A stretch of DNA of 64,000 nt from JADCCX01 sp031431475 (GTDB taxonomy: Bacteria; Pseudomonadota; Alphaproteobacteria; Rhizobiales; Beijerinckiaceae). This document shows, piece by piece, positions 50,370 through 58,074 of this stretch. The translations under genes were made by a program, and so were the position numbers. The first letter of the stretch is position 1. Each line of letters starts with the position of its first letter. The stretch is from NCBI GenBank assembly GCA_031431475.1, contig JANPDL010000036.1:124001-188000 (forward strand), given 5' to 3'. The notes below the pieces were generated by a model that saw only the letters and a list, made by a program, of their open reading frames with translations, did no database searches and had not been told where the DNA came from.

Positions 50370-50996
50370 TTGCTGAAGCGACATGCCTTGCTGAAAAGCC
50401 TGATCACTGCTGCTGTTGTCGGCCTTGGCCTATACGGGATGACTGTTGCTTCGGGCAATGCTCAGCAACCAAACAGCTGCGCTGCCAATAAAGCCAAACT
50501 CGCTGCGATGGAACCGCTGGTTAAGGGCGAGGTGGCGGGTGTTCAGGTGCCGAAAAACTCGCAGGCGCTGCCCGATCTTGCCTTCACCGGTCCCGATGGC
50601 AAGCCGATGACGCTGGCTTCGTTGCGCGGCAAAACGGTGCTGCTGAACCTATGGGCTACTTGGTGCGCGCCCTGCCGCAAGGAAATGCCCGCGCTGGACA
50701 AGCTGCAATCTGAGCTTGGCGGGGCGGATTTCGAGGTGGTGGCGGTGAGCATCGACCAGCGCAATCTGGAGCGTCCGAAGGCGTTCCTGCACGAGATCGG
50801 CGTGACGAAGCTTTCGTATTACAGTGATCCCACGGCGAAGATTTTCCAGCAGTTGCGTGCCGTGGACCGGGCGCTTGGCATGCCGACAACGCTGATCATC
50901 GATCCGCAGGGGTGTGAACTCGGGTATCTCGCGGGACCGGCGGAATGGGCGAGCGAGGATGCGGTGAGGTTGGTGCGGGCGGCGCTGGGGCGATAA
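50370..50996 (+). CDS. tlpA: TlpA-family thiol-disulfide oxidoreductase
   Basis: A roughly 208-residue membrane-anchored thioredoxin-like protein. An N-terminal membrane segment (about 8-28) precedes the thioredoxin fold, whose redox site is WATWCAPCRKE. The cis-Pro lies in GMPTTLII. In Bradyrhizobium TlpA reduces factors for cytochrome aa3 assembly; that role is inferred. I start at TTG 50370 because GAGG (50358-50361) lies eight bases upstream; a GTG at 50361 is in frame. Start codons of argH and tlpA are only about 25 bp apart, so their promoters must overlap coding sequence. Confidence 0.9.
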   Translation: MLKRHALLKSLITAAVVGLGLYGMTVASGNAQQPNSCAANKAKLAAMEPLVKGEVAGVQVPKNSQALPDLAFTGPDGKPMTLASLRGKTVLLNLWATWCAPCRKEMPALDKLQSELGGADFEVVAVSIDQRNLERPKAFLHEIGVTKLSYYSDPTAKIFQQLRAVDRALGMPTTLIIDPQGCELGYLAGPAEWASEDAVRLVRAALGR

Positions 50997-50999
50997 GAA

Positions 51000-51851
51000 T
51001 CACTCCGTTACCCTGTTAAAATCCTCGCCATCCTCCAGCCGCTCGGCACTCTCCTTCCAGAACCTCGCCGCCAGTTCGGCCAGCGGCAAATCCAGTCCGG
51101 TCTCCGCGATCAGCGCTTTTGCCAGCCGCACATCCTTGCGCATCAAACCCATGGTGAAGCCCGAATCGAACGCGCCTGAGAGTATCCAGCGCGGATAATT
51201 CATCTCGGATACCGCACTCCTGCCCGAAGCCGCGTTCACGACCTTCAGCACATCGGCCGTTGGCACGCCTGCGGCCTCGGAAAGCCGCATCGCCTCCGAC
51301 ACCGTGAGCAGATTGACCGCCACCAGCAGGTTGTTGACAAGCTTCGCGACATTGCCCGCGCCGGATACTCCGACATGGATCACCCGTGCGGCGATGGCAT
51401 CGAGTACGGGTTGTGCTTCCCTGACATACGCCGCATCGCCGCCGATCATCACCGTGAGAGTGCCGGCCTTCGCGCCCACCGGGCCACCAGAAACGGGGGC
51501 ATCGAGGAAGCCGATACCTTTGCTGGCGCATGCCTCCGCCAGCCTGCGCGAGACACTGGCTTCGGATGTCGAGGTGTCGATGATGATGGTGCCTTTCGCG
51601 GCAGCCTCCAGAATACCACCCGGGCCTTCCACGACCTCCGCGACATGCGCGGCGAGAGGGAGCGAGAGAATCACGGCGTCAGCGCTGCCAAGGGCGGCTG
51701 TAAGCGATGGTTTGACGATGATGCCCGCCGCTGTCGCTTTTTGTCGCGATGCGTCGGCCACATCAAAGCCGACGATGGCAAACCCCTTGCCCGCAAGCGT
51801 TGTCGCCATGCCAAGGCCCATTTGGCCAAGGCCAATCACCGTCACCTTCAC
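51000..51851 (-). CDS. Beta-hydroxyacid dehydrogenase (3-hydroxyisobutyrate dehydrogenase family)
   Basis: A 283-residue NAD(P)-dependent dehydrogenase. The Rossmann motif GLGQMGLGMA starts the protein, the substrate loop is DAPVSGGPVGAKAGTL and the catalytic lysine is in GNVAKLVNN. The family oxidises 3-hydroxyisobutyrate, tartronate semialdehyde and related acids; which one is not clear. Its ATG overlaps the stop of the following PLP-enzyme gene (ATGA on the minus strand), so the two are coupled and may act on one hydroxy-amino-acid pathway. Confidence 0.9.
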   Translation of the reverse strand: MKVTVIGLGQMGLGMATTLAGKGFAIVGFDVADASRQKATAAGIIVKPSLTAALGSADAVILSLPLAAHVAEVVEGPGGILEAAAKGTIIIDTSTSEASVSRRLAEACASKGIGFLDAPVSGGPVGAKAGTLTVMIGGDAAYVREAQPVLDAIAARVIHVGVSGAGNVAKLVNNLLVAVNLLTVSEAMRLSEAAGVPTADVLKVVNAASGRSAVSEMNYPRWILSGAFDSGFTMGLMRKDVRLAKALIAETGLDLPLAELAARFWKESAERLEDGEDFNRVTE

Positions 51852-52927
51852 GTCAACCGCCCACGCGCTGCCACCGGAATCTCGCCCACGATGGCGTCAC
51901 CGCGCACCGCGATCATGCGGTCCACCATGTTGACCACGACGCAGACGTGGTTGGGGATGACGCGCACGATATCGCCCACGACAGGGCGATCATTGCAGGC
52001 CGAGAGGTCGAGAAAGCCGTGCTCCTCGGCGAAGCGCGCGATCTTGGCCTCGGGGTGCTCCAGTATATAGCCGTGGCCTTCCAGCCCGCCGCTGTCCGTG
52101 GTCAGCGTCTTGGAGCCCGCATCGATGATACCGCGTTCGGCACCGCCCCGGCTGACAACGGTGGCATAGACTTTGAGCGCACAGTCTTCGAAGCTGGCCA
52201 CGCCCGCTTTCACCTGCATGCGGTCGTTGAAGATATAGGTGCCCGCGCGGTGCTCGGTTGCGCCTTTGAGCTTGCCGACATTGGGCAGGTTGGGTGATCC
52301 CCCGGTGGAGATGATCTCGACAGGCAGGCCCGCGCCGCGCAGGCCTTTCAGCGTTTCATCCAGGAAGATCTGGCTGCGCTCCCAGCCGTCTTCCGGCGGA
52401 TAGAGCATCAGGCCCTTGAACATCAGTCCAGGACGGTGCGCTGCCTCGATGGCGAGTTGAATGGCTTCCGCCGGTGTCTCCACGCCTGCGCGCTGGCGAC
52501 CGGTGTCGCATTCGATGACTATGCCGACGGGTCGTCCGGCCAGCTGCCCAGCGCGATCCAGCCCGTCGATGGTCACTGGGTTGTCGGCGGCGATGGTGAG
52601 TTCGACCGGATTGCGCCTGAGCAGCGCGGCGATACGGGCTTCTTTCTCTTCGCCGAAGACATTGTAGCTGATCAGGATGTCATCAAACCCGGCGTCGGCG
52701 AAAATCTCGGCCTCGCCCAGCTTCTGGCAGGTGATGCCTTTGGCACCAACCGCGCGCTGCACCTTGGCGAGTTCCGGCGACTTGTGCGTCTTGATATGGG
52801 GGCGGTTGGCGATTCCGGCCTGATCGAGTTGCCATTGCACGCGGGCGATGTTGCGCTCGACCACATCGAGATCGACAACGATGGCGGGGGTGCCGAACTG
52901 GCGGGCAATATCTGATTTGAGGCTCAT
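51848..52927 (-). CDS. Fold-III PLP enzyme of the D-threonine aldolase / D-serine dehydratase type (DSD1)
   Basis: A 359-residue protein. The N-terminal alanine-racemase-like barrel carries the PLP lysine in PHIKTHKSPEL, and the C-terminal beta domain contains the family's metal-site region (GHGYILEH, then CNDRP and IPNHVCVVVNMVD with a probable metal-binding His and Cys). It could cleave D-threonine or D-serine-type hydroxy-amino acids. Coupling with a hydroxyacid dehydrogenase supports metabolism of such compounds. It diverges from the E2-like gene. Confidence 0.88.
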   Translation of the reverse strand: MSLKSDIARQFGTPAIVVDLDVVERNIARVQWQLDQAGIANRPHIKTHKSPELAKVQRAVGAKGITCQKLGEAEIFADAGFDDILISYNVFGEEKEARIAALLRRNPVELTIAADNPVTIDGLDRAGQLAGRPVGIVIECDTGRQRAGVETPAEAIQLAIEAAHRPGLMFKGLMLYPPEDGWERSQIFLDETLKGLRGAGLPVEIISTGGSPNLPNVGKLKGATEHRAGTYIFNDRMQVKAGVASFEDCALKVYATVVSRGGAERGIIDAGSKTLTTDSGGLEGHGYILEHPEAKIARFAEEHGFLDLSACNDRPVVGDIVRVIPNHVCVVVNMVDRMIAVRGDAIVGEIPVAARGRLT

Positions 52928-53011
52928 GGGCCATTTTGGCGGCGCGGGTTGACAGCTGTCAACTTGTGACCGGTCTATGCGGCCCCTTGCGGGAAACCTA
53001 TCGGAAATGCG

Positions 53012-53755
53012 ATGACCTCGGCCATGCAAGGCCGATCCATCCCGCTTTCCCCTTCACGCAGCTTCATTGCCGATCTGTCGCACGCCGCGCGGAAGATGCC
53101 GCAGGGCGTGATCGGGCGGCGCATCGACATCAGTGCTGTCCTTGTCGCGCGCAAGCGGATGGACAAGCCGGTTCCCATGACGGCGTTTTTCATCAAGGCC
53201 TGGGCTGAAACCGCGTGTGATCTGCCTGAACTGCGCCGCAGCTATTGTGTGCTGCCCTGGCCACGCCTGTTCGAGCACACAACGTCCGTGGCAAGCCTGA
53301 TGGTGGAGCGCGTGATCGACGGCGAGAAGGTGCTGTTTCCGGCGCGGATCAAGTCCCCGGCGGAGCGCAGCCTCCATGAGATCGCCGCCGATATCGACGC
53401 GGCTTTAACAAGGCCTATTGCCGAGATCAGCCGCAACCGGCTGATCCTGCTGGTGTCGCGCCTGCCACTGCCGTTGCGCCGTATGATCTGGTGGTATGCC
53501 TTCAACATGCCGCGCCACCGACAGCATTATGTCGGTACGTTCGGTGTTTCCGCCGTGGGGCATCTGGGGGCGTCGATCTTGCACCCGGTTTCGCCCGTCA
53601 CCACCTTTCTCGGCTACGGGCCGTTCGCGGCTGACTGCACGGTGGATATCACTGTGGGCTTCGACCACAGGGTAATGGACGGCGCGGTGATCGCACGGGC
53701 CATGGCGCTGCTGGAGGAGAAGCTGAAGGAACTGGCCAATGATATCCGGGTATAG
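53012..53755 (+). CDS. Standalone 2-oxoacid-dehydrogenase E2-type acyltransferase domain
   Basis: A 247-residue protein that corresponds to the E2 catalytic domain alone. The active-site motif appears as GFDHRVMDGA (His and Asp as in dihydrolipoyl acyltransferases and chloramphenicol acetyltransferases). There is no lipoyl or peripheral-subunit-binding domain and no E1/E3 gene nearby, so it is not part of an ordinary complex. The next gene, ycjX, starts four bases after the stop, suggesting an operon with ycjX-ycjF. The acyl donor and acceptor are unknown. Confidence 0.8.
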   Translation: MTSAMQGRSIPLSPSRSFIADLSHAARKMPQGVIGRRIDISAVLVARKRMDKPVPMTAFFIKAWAETACDLPELRRSYCVLPWPRLFEHTTSVASLMVERVIDGEKVLFPARIKSPAERSLHEIAADIDAALTRPIAEISRNRLILLVSRLPLPLRRMIWWYAFNMPRHRQHYVGTFGVSAVGHLGASILHPVSPVTTFLGYGPFAADCTVDITVGFDHRVMDGAVIARAMALLEEKLKELANDIRV

Positions 53756-53758
53756 ATT

Positions 53759-55195
53759 TTGAGCTTCACCGATGATCTCGCGCTCGCGCTGAAGAGCCTT
53801 GCGGGCTTTGCGGGCGGGCTGGTCAATCCCACGGTGCGTCTGGGAGTCACCGGCCTGTCGCGCTCGGGCAAGACCGTGTTCATCACGGCGCTGGTGCATG
53901 CGTTGATTGCGGGCGGCAAGCTGCCGCTGTTTGCCGCGATGGGGGAGGGGCGCATCCGCAAGGTGAGCCTTGCGCCGCAGCCCGATGATGCGGTGCCGCG
54001 CTTTCCCTATGAGGATCATCTGGCCGCGCTGACTGGTGCTGACCGCCACTGGCCAGAATCAACCCGCCGCATTTCCGAACTGCGCCTCTTGGTGGAATAC
54101 GAGAGCAAGGCGGGCTGGACCGGCGGTATCTCGACGCTGGCCATCGATATCGTGGATTATCCCGGCGAATGGCTGCTGGACCTGCCGTTGCTCGACAAGA
54201 CCTATGCCGAATGGTCGCGCGAGACGCTGGCGTCGGCCCGGCAGTATCCGCGTCTGCCGCTGGCGAAGGATTTTCTGGCGTGTGTGGACGCGACCGGGCC
54301 AGAGACGGCGGCGGAGGAAATGACGGCGCGGAAGCTGGCGGAAAGCTTTACGGCCTTTCTCCAGTCCTGCCGCGACGAGCGGGTATCGTTATCATCGTTG
54401 CCGCCGGGGCGGTTCCTGATGCCGGGTGATCTGGAAGGATCACCCGCGCTCACCTTTGCGCCGCTGGACAAACTCTCTGATTTTCCGGACAGCCAGTCGC
54501 TGCAGGCTATGATGGCAAGGCGCTATGACGCTTACCGCACCCACATTGTGCGGCCTTTTTTCCGCGATCATTTCTCCCGGCTGGACCGGCAGATTGTCCT
54601 CGTGGATGCACTGACCTCGCTGAATGCCGGACCTGCGGCGGTGGCTGATCTCGAAGCGGCGATGGGCGATGTTCTGAAGGCCTTCCGCACGGGGCGCAAC
54701 AACCTGATGGCGCAACTCTTTGCGCCACGTATCGACCGCGTGCTGTTTGCCGCGACGAAGGCAGATCATTTGCACCACACCAACCATGACAGGCTGGAGG
54801 CCATCGTGAGGGCTCTGGTGGATCGCGCCGCCAGTAGAGCTGAGGGTGCAGGTGCCAGCACCGATGTTGCCGCTATCGCTGCGGTGCGGGCCACGCGGGA
54901 GGTTGTCGCCAAGGAGGGTCGCCGCACTGTTCCCTGCATCGCGGGCGTGCCTTTGAAGGGTGAACGGCTGGGCGAGGAAACCTTTGATGGTCTGGCCGAA
55001 GCTGCGGTGTTTCCGGGTGATCTGCCGGAGGATGCAGGGCAGGTGCTTGATGCTGCGGCCAAACCGCTCGATCTGAAATTCCTGCGCTTTCGCCCGCCAG
55101 TACCGGAGCGCCATGCAGACGGACGGCTGAAACCGCTGCCACATATCCGCCTCGACAGGGCGCTGGAATTCCTGCTGGGCGACAGGCTGAGGTGA
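53759..55195 (+). CDS. ycjX: YcjX-family P-loop protein (DUF463)
   Basis: A 478-residue protein starting with TTG, which begins the conserved frame (SFTDDLALALKSLAG). The P-loop is GLSRSGKTVF, and WPESTRRISELRLLVEY and DYPGEWLLDLP are conserved in the family. Structures in the family show a GTP-binding fold, and in enterics ycjX-ycjF belong to the phage-shock regulon. ycjF follows four bases later. Confidence 0.92.
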   Translation: MSFTDDLALALKSLAGFAGGLVNPTVRLGVTGLSRSGKTVFITALVHALIAGGKLPLFAAMGEGRIRKVSLAPQPDDAVPRFPYEDHLAALTGADRHWPESTRRISELRLLVEYESKAGWTGGISTLAIDIVDYPGEWLLDLPLLDKTYAEWSRETLASARQYPRLPLAKDFLACVDATGPETAAEEMTARKLAESFTAFLQSCRDERVSLSSLPPGRFLMPGDLEGSPALTFAPLDKLSDFPDSQSLQAMMARRYDAYRTHIVRPFFRDHFSRLDRQIVLVDALTSLNAGPAAVADLEAAMGDVLKAFRTGRNNLMAQLFAPRIDRVLFAATKADHLHHTNHDRLEAIVRALVDRAASRAEGAGASTDVAAIAAVRATREVVAKEGRRTVPCIAGVPLKGERLGEETFDGLAEAAVFPGDLPEDAGQVLDAAAKPLDLKFLRFRPPVPERHADGRLKPLPHIRLDRALEFLLGDRLR

Positions 55196-55199
55196 GCGC

Positions 55200-56234
55200 A
55201 TGAGCGAGACATCAAAGCCACGCGTGTTCCGGCTGGAACCGGAGAATACTCCCGTGCAGCAGACGGAAACACGCAAACCGGCGAAAGGCATTGTCATCGC
55301 CGAACAGCCAGATGTGTTCGAGGCGGAGGCCGTTGCGGCATCTACCGTTGATGTTGTGCTCAAGCCGAAAACAAGTCGCTTCTCAATCTGGACGCGGCTG
55401 TTCTGGTCGGCGCTCACCGGCCTGTTCACGATGGCGCTTGGCCTGTGGTTCTGGCGGCTGATCGATGAGCTTTACCGCACCAATGTCTATGTGGGCTGGG
55501 CAGGCGTGGCTTTGCTGGCCATCGCCGTGATCGCGCTGGTCGCACTCATCATCCGCGAGGTGAGCGGTCTGCGCACGCTCACCGCTGCGACCGAAATGCG
55601 CGAGATGGCCGAAGCGGCAGTGCTCACGGACAATGGCGACGGGGCAAAGGCTGTCGTGCGCCGCCTGCTGGCCTATCAATCAAAGGACCCCGCGACAGCG
55701 CAGCAGCGCAGTGTGATGGAGGGATATCTCGGCGAGATCATCGACGGGCGCGGATTGCTGACGCTGGCGGATCGCACGCTGATGCTGCCGCGGGACGAGA
55801 TGGCGAAGCAGGTGATCGCGAGTGCAGCCAAGCGCGTTTCGGTCGTCACCGCGATTTCTCCCCGCGCTATCGTCGATATCATGTTCGTGGCGGCGCAATC
55901 CGTGATGCTGACGCGGCGTATCGCCGATATCTATGGTGCAAGGCCAGGTACGCTGGGCTTCCTGCGTCTGGGACGTCGCATTCTCGGCCACCTCGCCATC
56001 ACCGGTGGCGTGGCGATTTCCGACAGCGTACTGTCGCAACTCGTGGGTCACGGGCTGGCTGCGCGGCTGTCGGCCAAGCTTGGCGAGGGTGTGCTGAACG
56101 GGCTGCTGACGGCGCGCGTGGGGCTTGCGGCTATGGCGGCGTGCCGCCCGCTTCCGTTTCTGGCGGCAGAGGAGCCCAAGCTGCAGGACGTGGCGGGCGA
56201 AATCCTCAGTAATCCGCTGGGGAAGAAGGAATAG
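55200..56234 (+). CDS. ycjF: YcjF-family membrane protein (TIGR01620)
   Basis: A 344-residue protein. A soluble N-terminus of about 60 residues precedes two membrane helices (about 68-88 and 95-118), and the C-terminal domain holds GDGAKAVVRRLLAY and ISPRAIVDIMFVAAQSV, which fit DUF697/TIGR01620. It functions with YcjX, perhaps in envelope stress. It ends just before a palindromic element. Confidence 0.9.
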   Translation: MSETSKPRVFRLEPENTPVQQTETRKPAKGIVIAEQPDVFEAEAVAASTVDVVLKPKTSRFSIWTRLFWSALTGLFTMALGLWFWRLIDELYRTNVYVGWAGVALLAIAVIALVALIIREVSGLRTLTAATEMREMAEAAVLTDNGDGAKAVVRRLLAYQSKDPATAQQRSVMEGYLGEIIDGRGLLTLADRTLMLPRDEMAKQVIASAAKRVSVVTAISPRAIVDIMFVAAQSVMLTRRIADIYGARPGTLGFLRLGRRILGHLAITGGVAISDSVLSQLVGHGLAARLSAKLGEGVLNGLLTARVGLAAMAACRPLPFLAAEEPKLQDVAGEILSNPLGKKE

Positions 56235-56270
56235 GTACAAGTAGCCGCCGACCACCCCATTCCTCATGTC

Positions 56271-56392
56271 GAGGTGCTCGCCCCTTGGCGAGCCTCGAGA
56301 CACGCACCATGCCGTTGCAATCAACGCTAAAAGCCCGCTCAGCCACCTTGCGTGTCTCGAGGCTCGCTGCGCTCGGCACCTCGACATGAGGA
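56271..56392. repeat. Palindromic element with rrGAGGTGC/CTCGAGACACGCA arms
   Basis: The outer 45-bp arms pair almost perfectly: TCCTCATGTCGAGGTGC, a variable tip, then GCCTCGAGACACGCA, and the reverse on the other side around a 30-bp centre. It is a different family from the elements at 31.1 and 48.3 kb but shares CTTCGAGACG-type core logic with the one at 393-510. It fills most of the gap after ycjF. Confidence 0.8.
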
Positions 56393-56451
56393 GATCAACG
56401 GTTCTCCCGCAAGGGGAGAGGAAAAGCCACGCCGCCCGGCAAAACTTGCCG

Positions 56452-56510
56452 TACGGACTATCCAGGCTCGTCCGTATTTGCCGGAACGCAATGGTAAACA
56501 GAGTTTTACC
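56452..56510. promoter_or_regulatory. Two inverted repeats upstream of the flgE promoter
   Basis: TACGGAC-N11-GTCCGTA (56452-56458 and 56470-56476) and GGTAAA-N6-TTTACC (56493-56498 and 56505-56510) lie 25-85 bp upstream of the sigma-54 element. This is where enhancer-binding activators such as FlbD bind. The motifs do not match the published Caulobacter ftr consensus, so the binding protein is open. Confidence 0.5.
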
Positions 56511-56535
56511 CATTGAAATACAACACGATTTTTTC

Positions 56536-56550
56536 TGGCACGCTGCCTGC
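56536..56550 (+). promoter_or_regulatory. Sigma-54 (-24/-12) promoter of flgE
   Basis: TGGCACG-N4-CTGC fits the consensus TGGCACG-N4-TTGC with one mismatch and has the required ten bases between the GG and GC pairs. It would start transcription near 56562, about 73 bp before the flgE ATG. Class III flagellar genes of Caulobacter use sigma-54 in this way. Confidence 0.75.
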
Positions 56551-56634
56551 GTACACTTTTGCACCGGGGCGTGTTTCAGGTGCCTGCGTACGCGCCCCGA
56601 ACTGATCAAGGCAGGCCACGAGGAAAAGCGTATC

Positions 56635-58032
56635 ATGGGTATCTTCGGCGCAATGACCACGGCGGTCTCGGGCCTCAAATCGCAGTCCTATGCGATGGAG
56701 AACATCTCCGGCAACATCGCGAACTCGCGGACGACCGGCTTCAAGCGGGTGGATACGAATTTCGTGGACCTGATCCCGGATCGTCCTGCGGGACAGGAGC
56801 TCGGAGGCTCGGTGCAGGGTCGTTCACTCGCGACCAACACCATTCAGGGTGACCTTAACACCACCGGTGTGGCCGAGAACGTCGCAATCAACGGCGAGGG
56901 CTTCTTTGTCGTGCGCGAAAGCACTGGATTTGCTGGCGGCCAGCCGACATTCGGTGGCATCGACGTTTACACGCGGCGTGGCGATTTCCAGCGAGACAAT
57001 AATGGCTATCTCGTGAATGGCGCGGGTTACTTCCTCAAAGGTATCCCGCTTGATCCTGCTACTGGCGCTCTGGTTGGTTCCAATCCTCAGTTGGTCAGAA
57101 TCAACCGCAATAATATCGCGCCGAAGGAAACGGCAAATATCGAATATGCCGCACAGCTGCCAAGTTTGCCGCTGACCAACTATCAGGTTCAGACAAGCAG
57201 CCAGACAAATCCTGCCAATGGCTTGGTGACAGCTGGCGCGGCTTATGCGGCCGGTGCTAACCCGGCGACAATCACCGGCGCAGAAAGTTCCGTCTTTGTT
57301 GACCGGTCGATTGCGGGCGGCTCGGTCAATATCTTCAACCAGCAGGGCGCTTCCAAGCCCATCAATCTGCGCTGGGGCAAGATCGCAAACGCCAACACGG
57401 TTGGCCCGGTGTTGGAGCAATGGAATCTGTACTACCAGAATGACTCAACCGCTGCCGGTGCTGCTACGGGCTGGACGCAGATCGGTGGAACGATCAGTTT
57501 TGATGCGGCCGGGTTGCCGACACCTGCGCTGACGACTGTTCCTCTCCCTGCCTTCTCTCTGGACGGCACGCCCTACAGCGCGCTCAGCCTGAACATGGCC
57601 AATCTGACATCGAACCCTCCGAACGATATCAACGGCAACCGGTCGACAGCCAAGGTCACCGTCATGTCCCCGGACGGCTACGCGACAGGAGAGTTCATCT
57701 CGACATCCATCGACCAGTCAGGCCGCGTGGTTGGCAATTACTCAAACGGGCAGGTGGTCGGCCTGGCGCAGATCGTGCTGGCACGGTTCAACGCACCGAA
57801 CGAGCTGAAGCGCGGTGATGGCGGTATTTTTGCGGCCACGCTCGAATCCGGTCAGCCGATCATCGATCAGGCGGGCAGCAATGTGCAGGGCGGTTCGGTC
57901 GAGAATTCCAACACCGACATCGCAGACGAATTCTCGAAGATGATCGTCACACAGCAGGCCTACTCGGCCAATACCCGTGTGATCTCGACCGCATCTGACA
58001 TGCTGCGGGATGTGATCAACATCATCCGCTGA
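56635..58032 (+). CDS. flgE: Flagellar hook protein FlgE
   Basis: A 465-residue axial protein. The N-terminal flagellar rod signature (MGIFGAMTTAVSGLKSQSYA...NISGNIANS) and the C-terminal SNTDIADEFSKMIVTQQAY are typical of FlgE/FlgF/FlgG. Length and the following flgK place it as the hook subunit. The start ATG is preceded by AGGAAA. A sigma-54 promoter lies at 56536-56550. A much longer frame extends upstream through the repeat but is not coding. flgK begins 43 bp after the stop. Confidence 0.92.
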   Translation: MGIFGAMTTAVSGLKSQSYAMENISGNIANSRTTGFKRVDTNFVDLIPDRPAGQELGGSVQGRSLATNTIQGDLNTTGVAENVAINGEGFFVVRESTGFAGGQPTFGGIDVYTRRGDFQRDNNGYLVNGAGYFLKGIPLDPATGALVGSNPQLVRINRNNIAPKETANIEYAAQLPSLPLTNYQVQTSSQTNPANGLVTAGAAYAAGANPATITGAESSVFVDRSIAGGSVNIFNQQGASKPINLRWGKIANANTVGPVLEQWNLYYQNDSTAAGAATGWTQIGGTISFDAAGLPTPALTTVPLPAFSLDGTPYSALSLNMANLTSNPPNDINGNRSTAKVTVMSPDGYATGEFISTSIDQSGRVVGNYSNGQVVGLAQIVLARFNAPNELKRGDGGIFAATLESGQPIIDQAGSNVQGGSVENSNTDIADEFSKMIVTQQAYSANTRVISTASDMLRDVINIIR

Positions 58033-58074
58033 CGGGTGAAGTTCCAAAGTTTGTGTAACCAGGGGTAGCCTGCC

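Noticed and set aside
56266..56634. N-terminal extension of flgE through the palindromic element
   Set aside because: The frame is open but passes through the repeat and the promoter; homology begins at the ATG at 56635, which has a ribosome-binding site.
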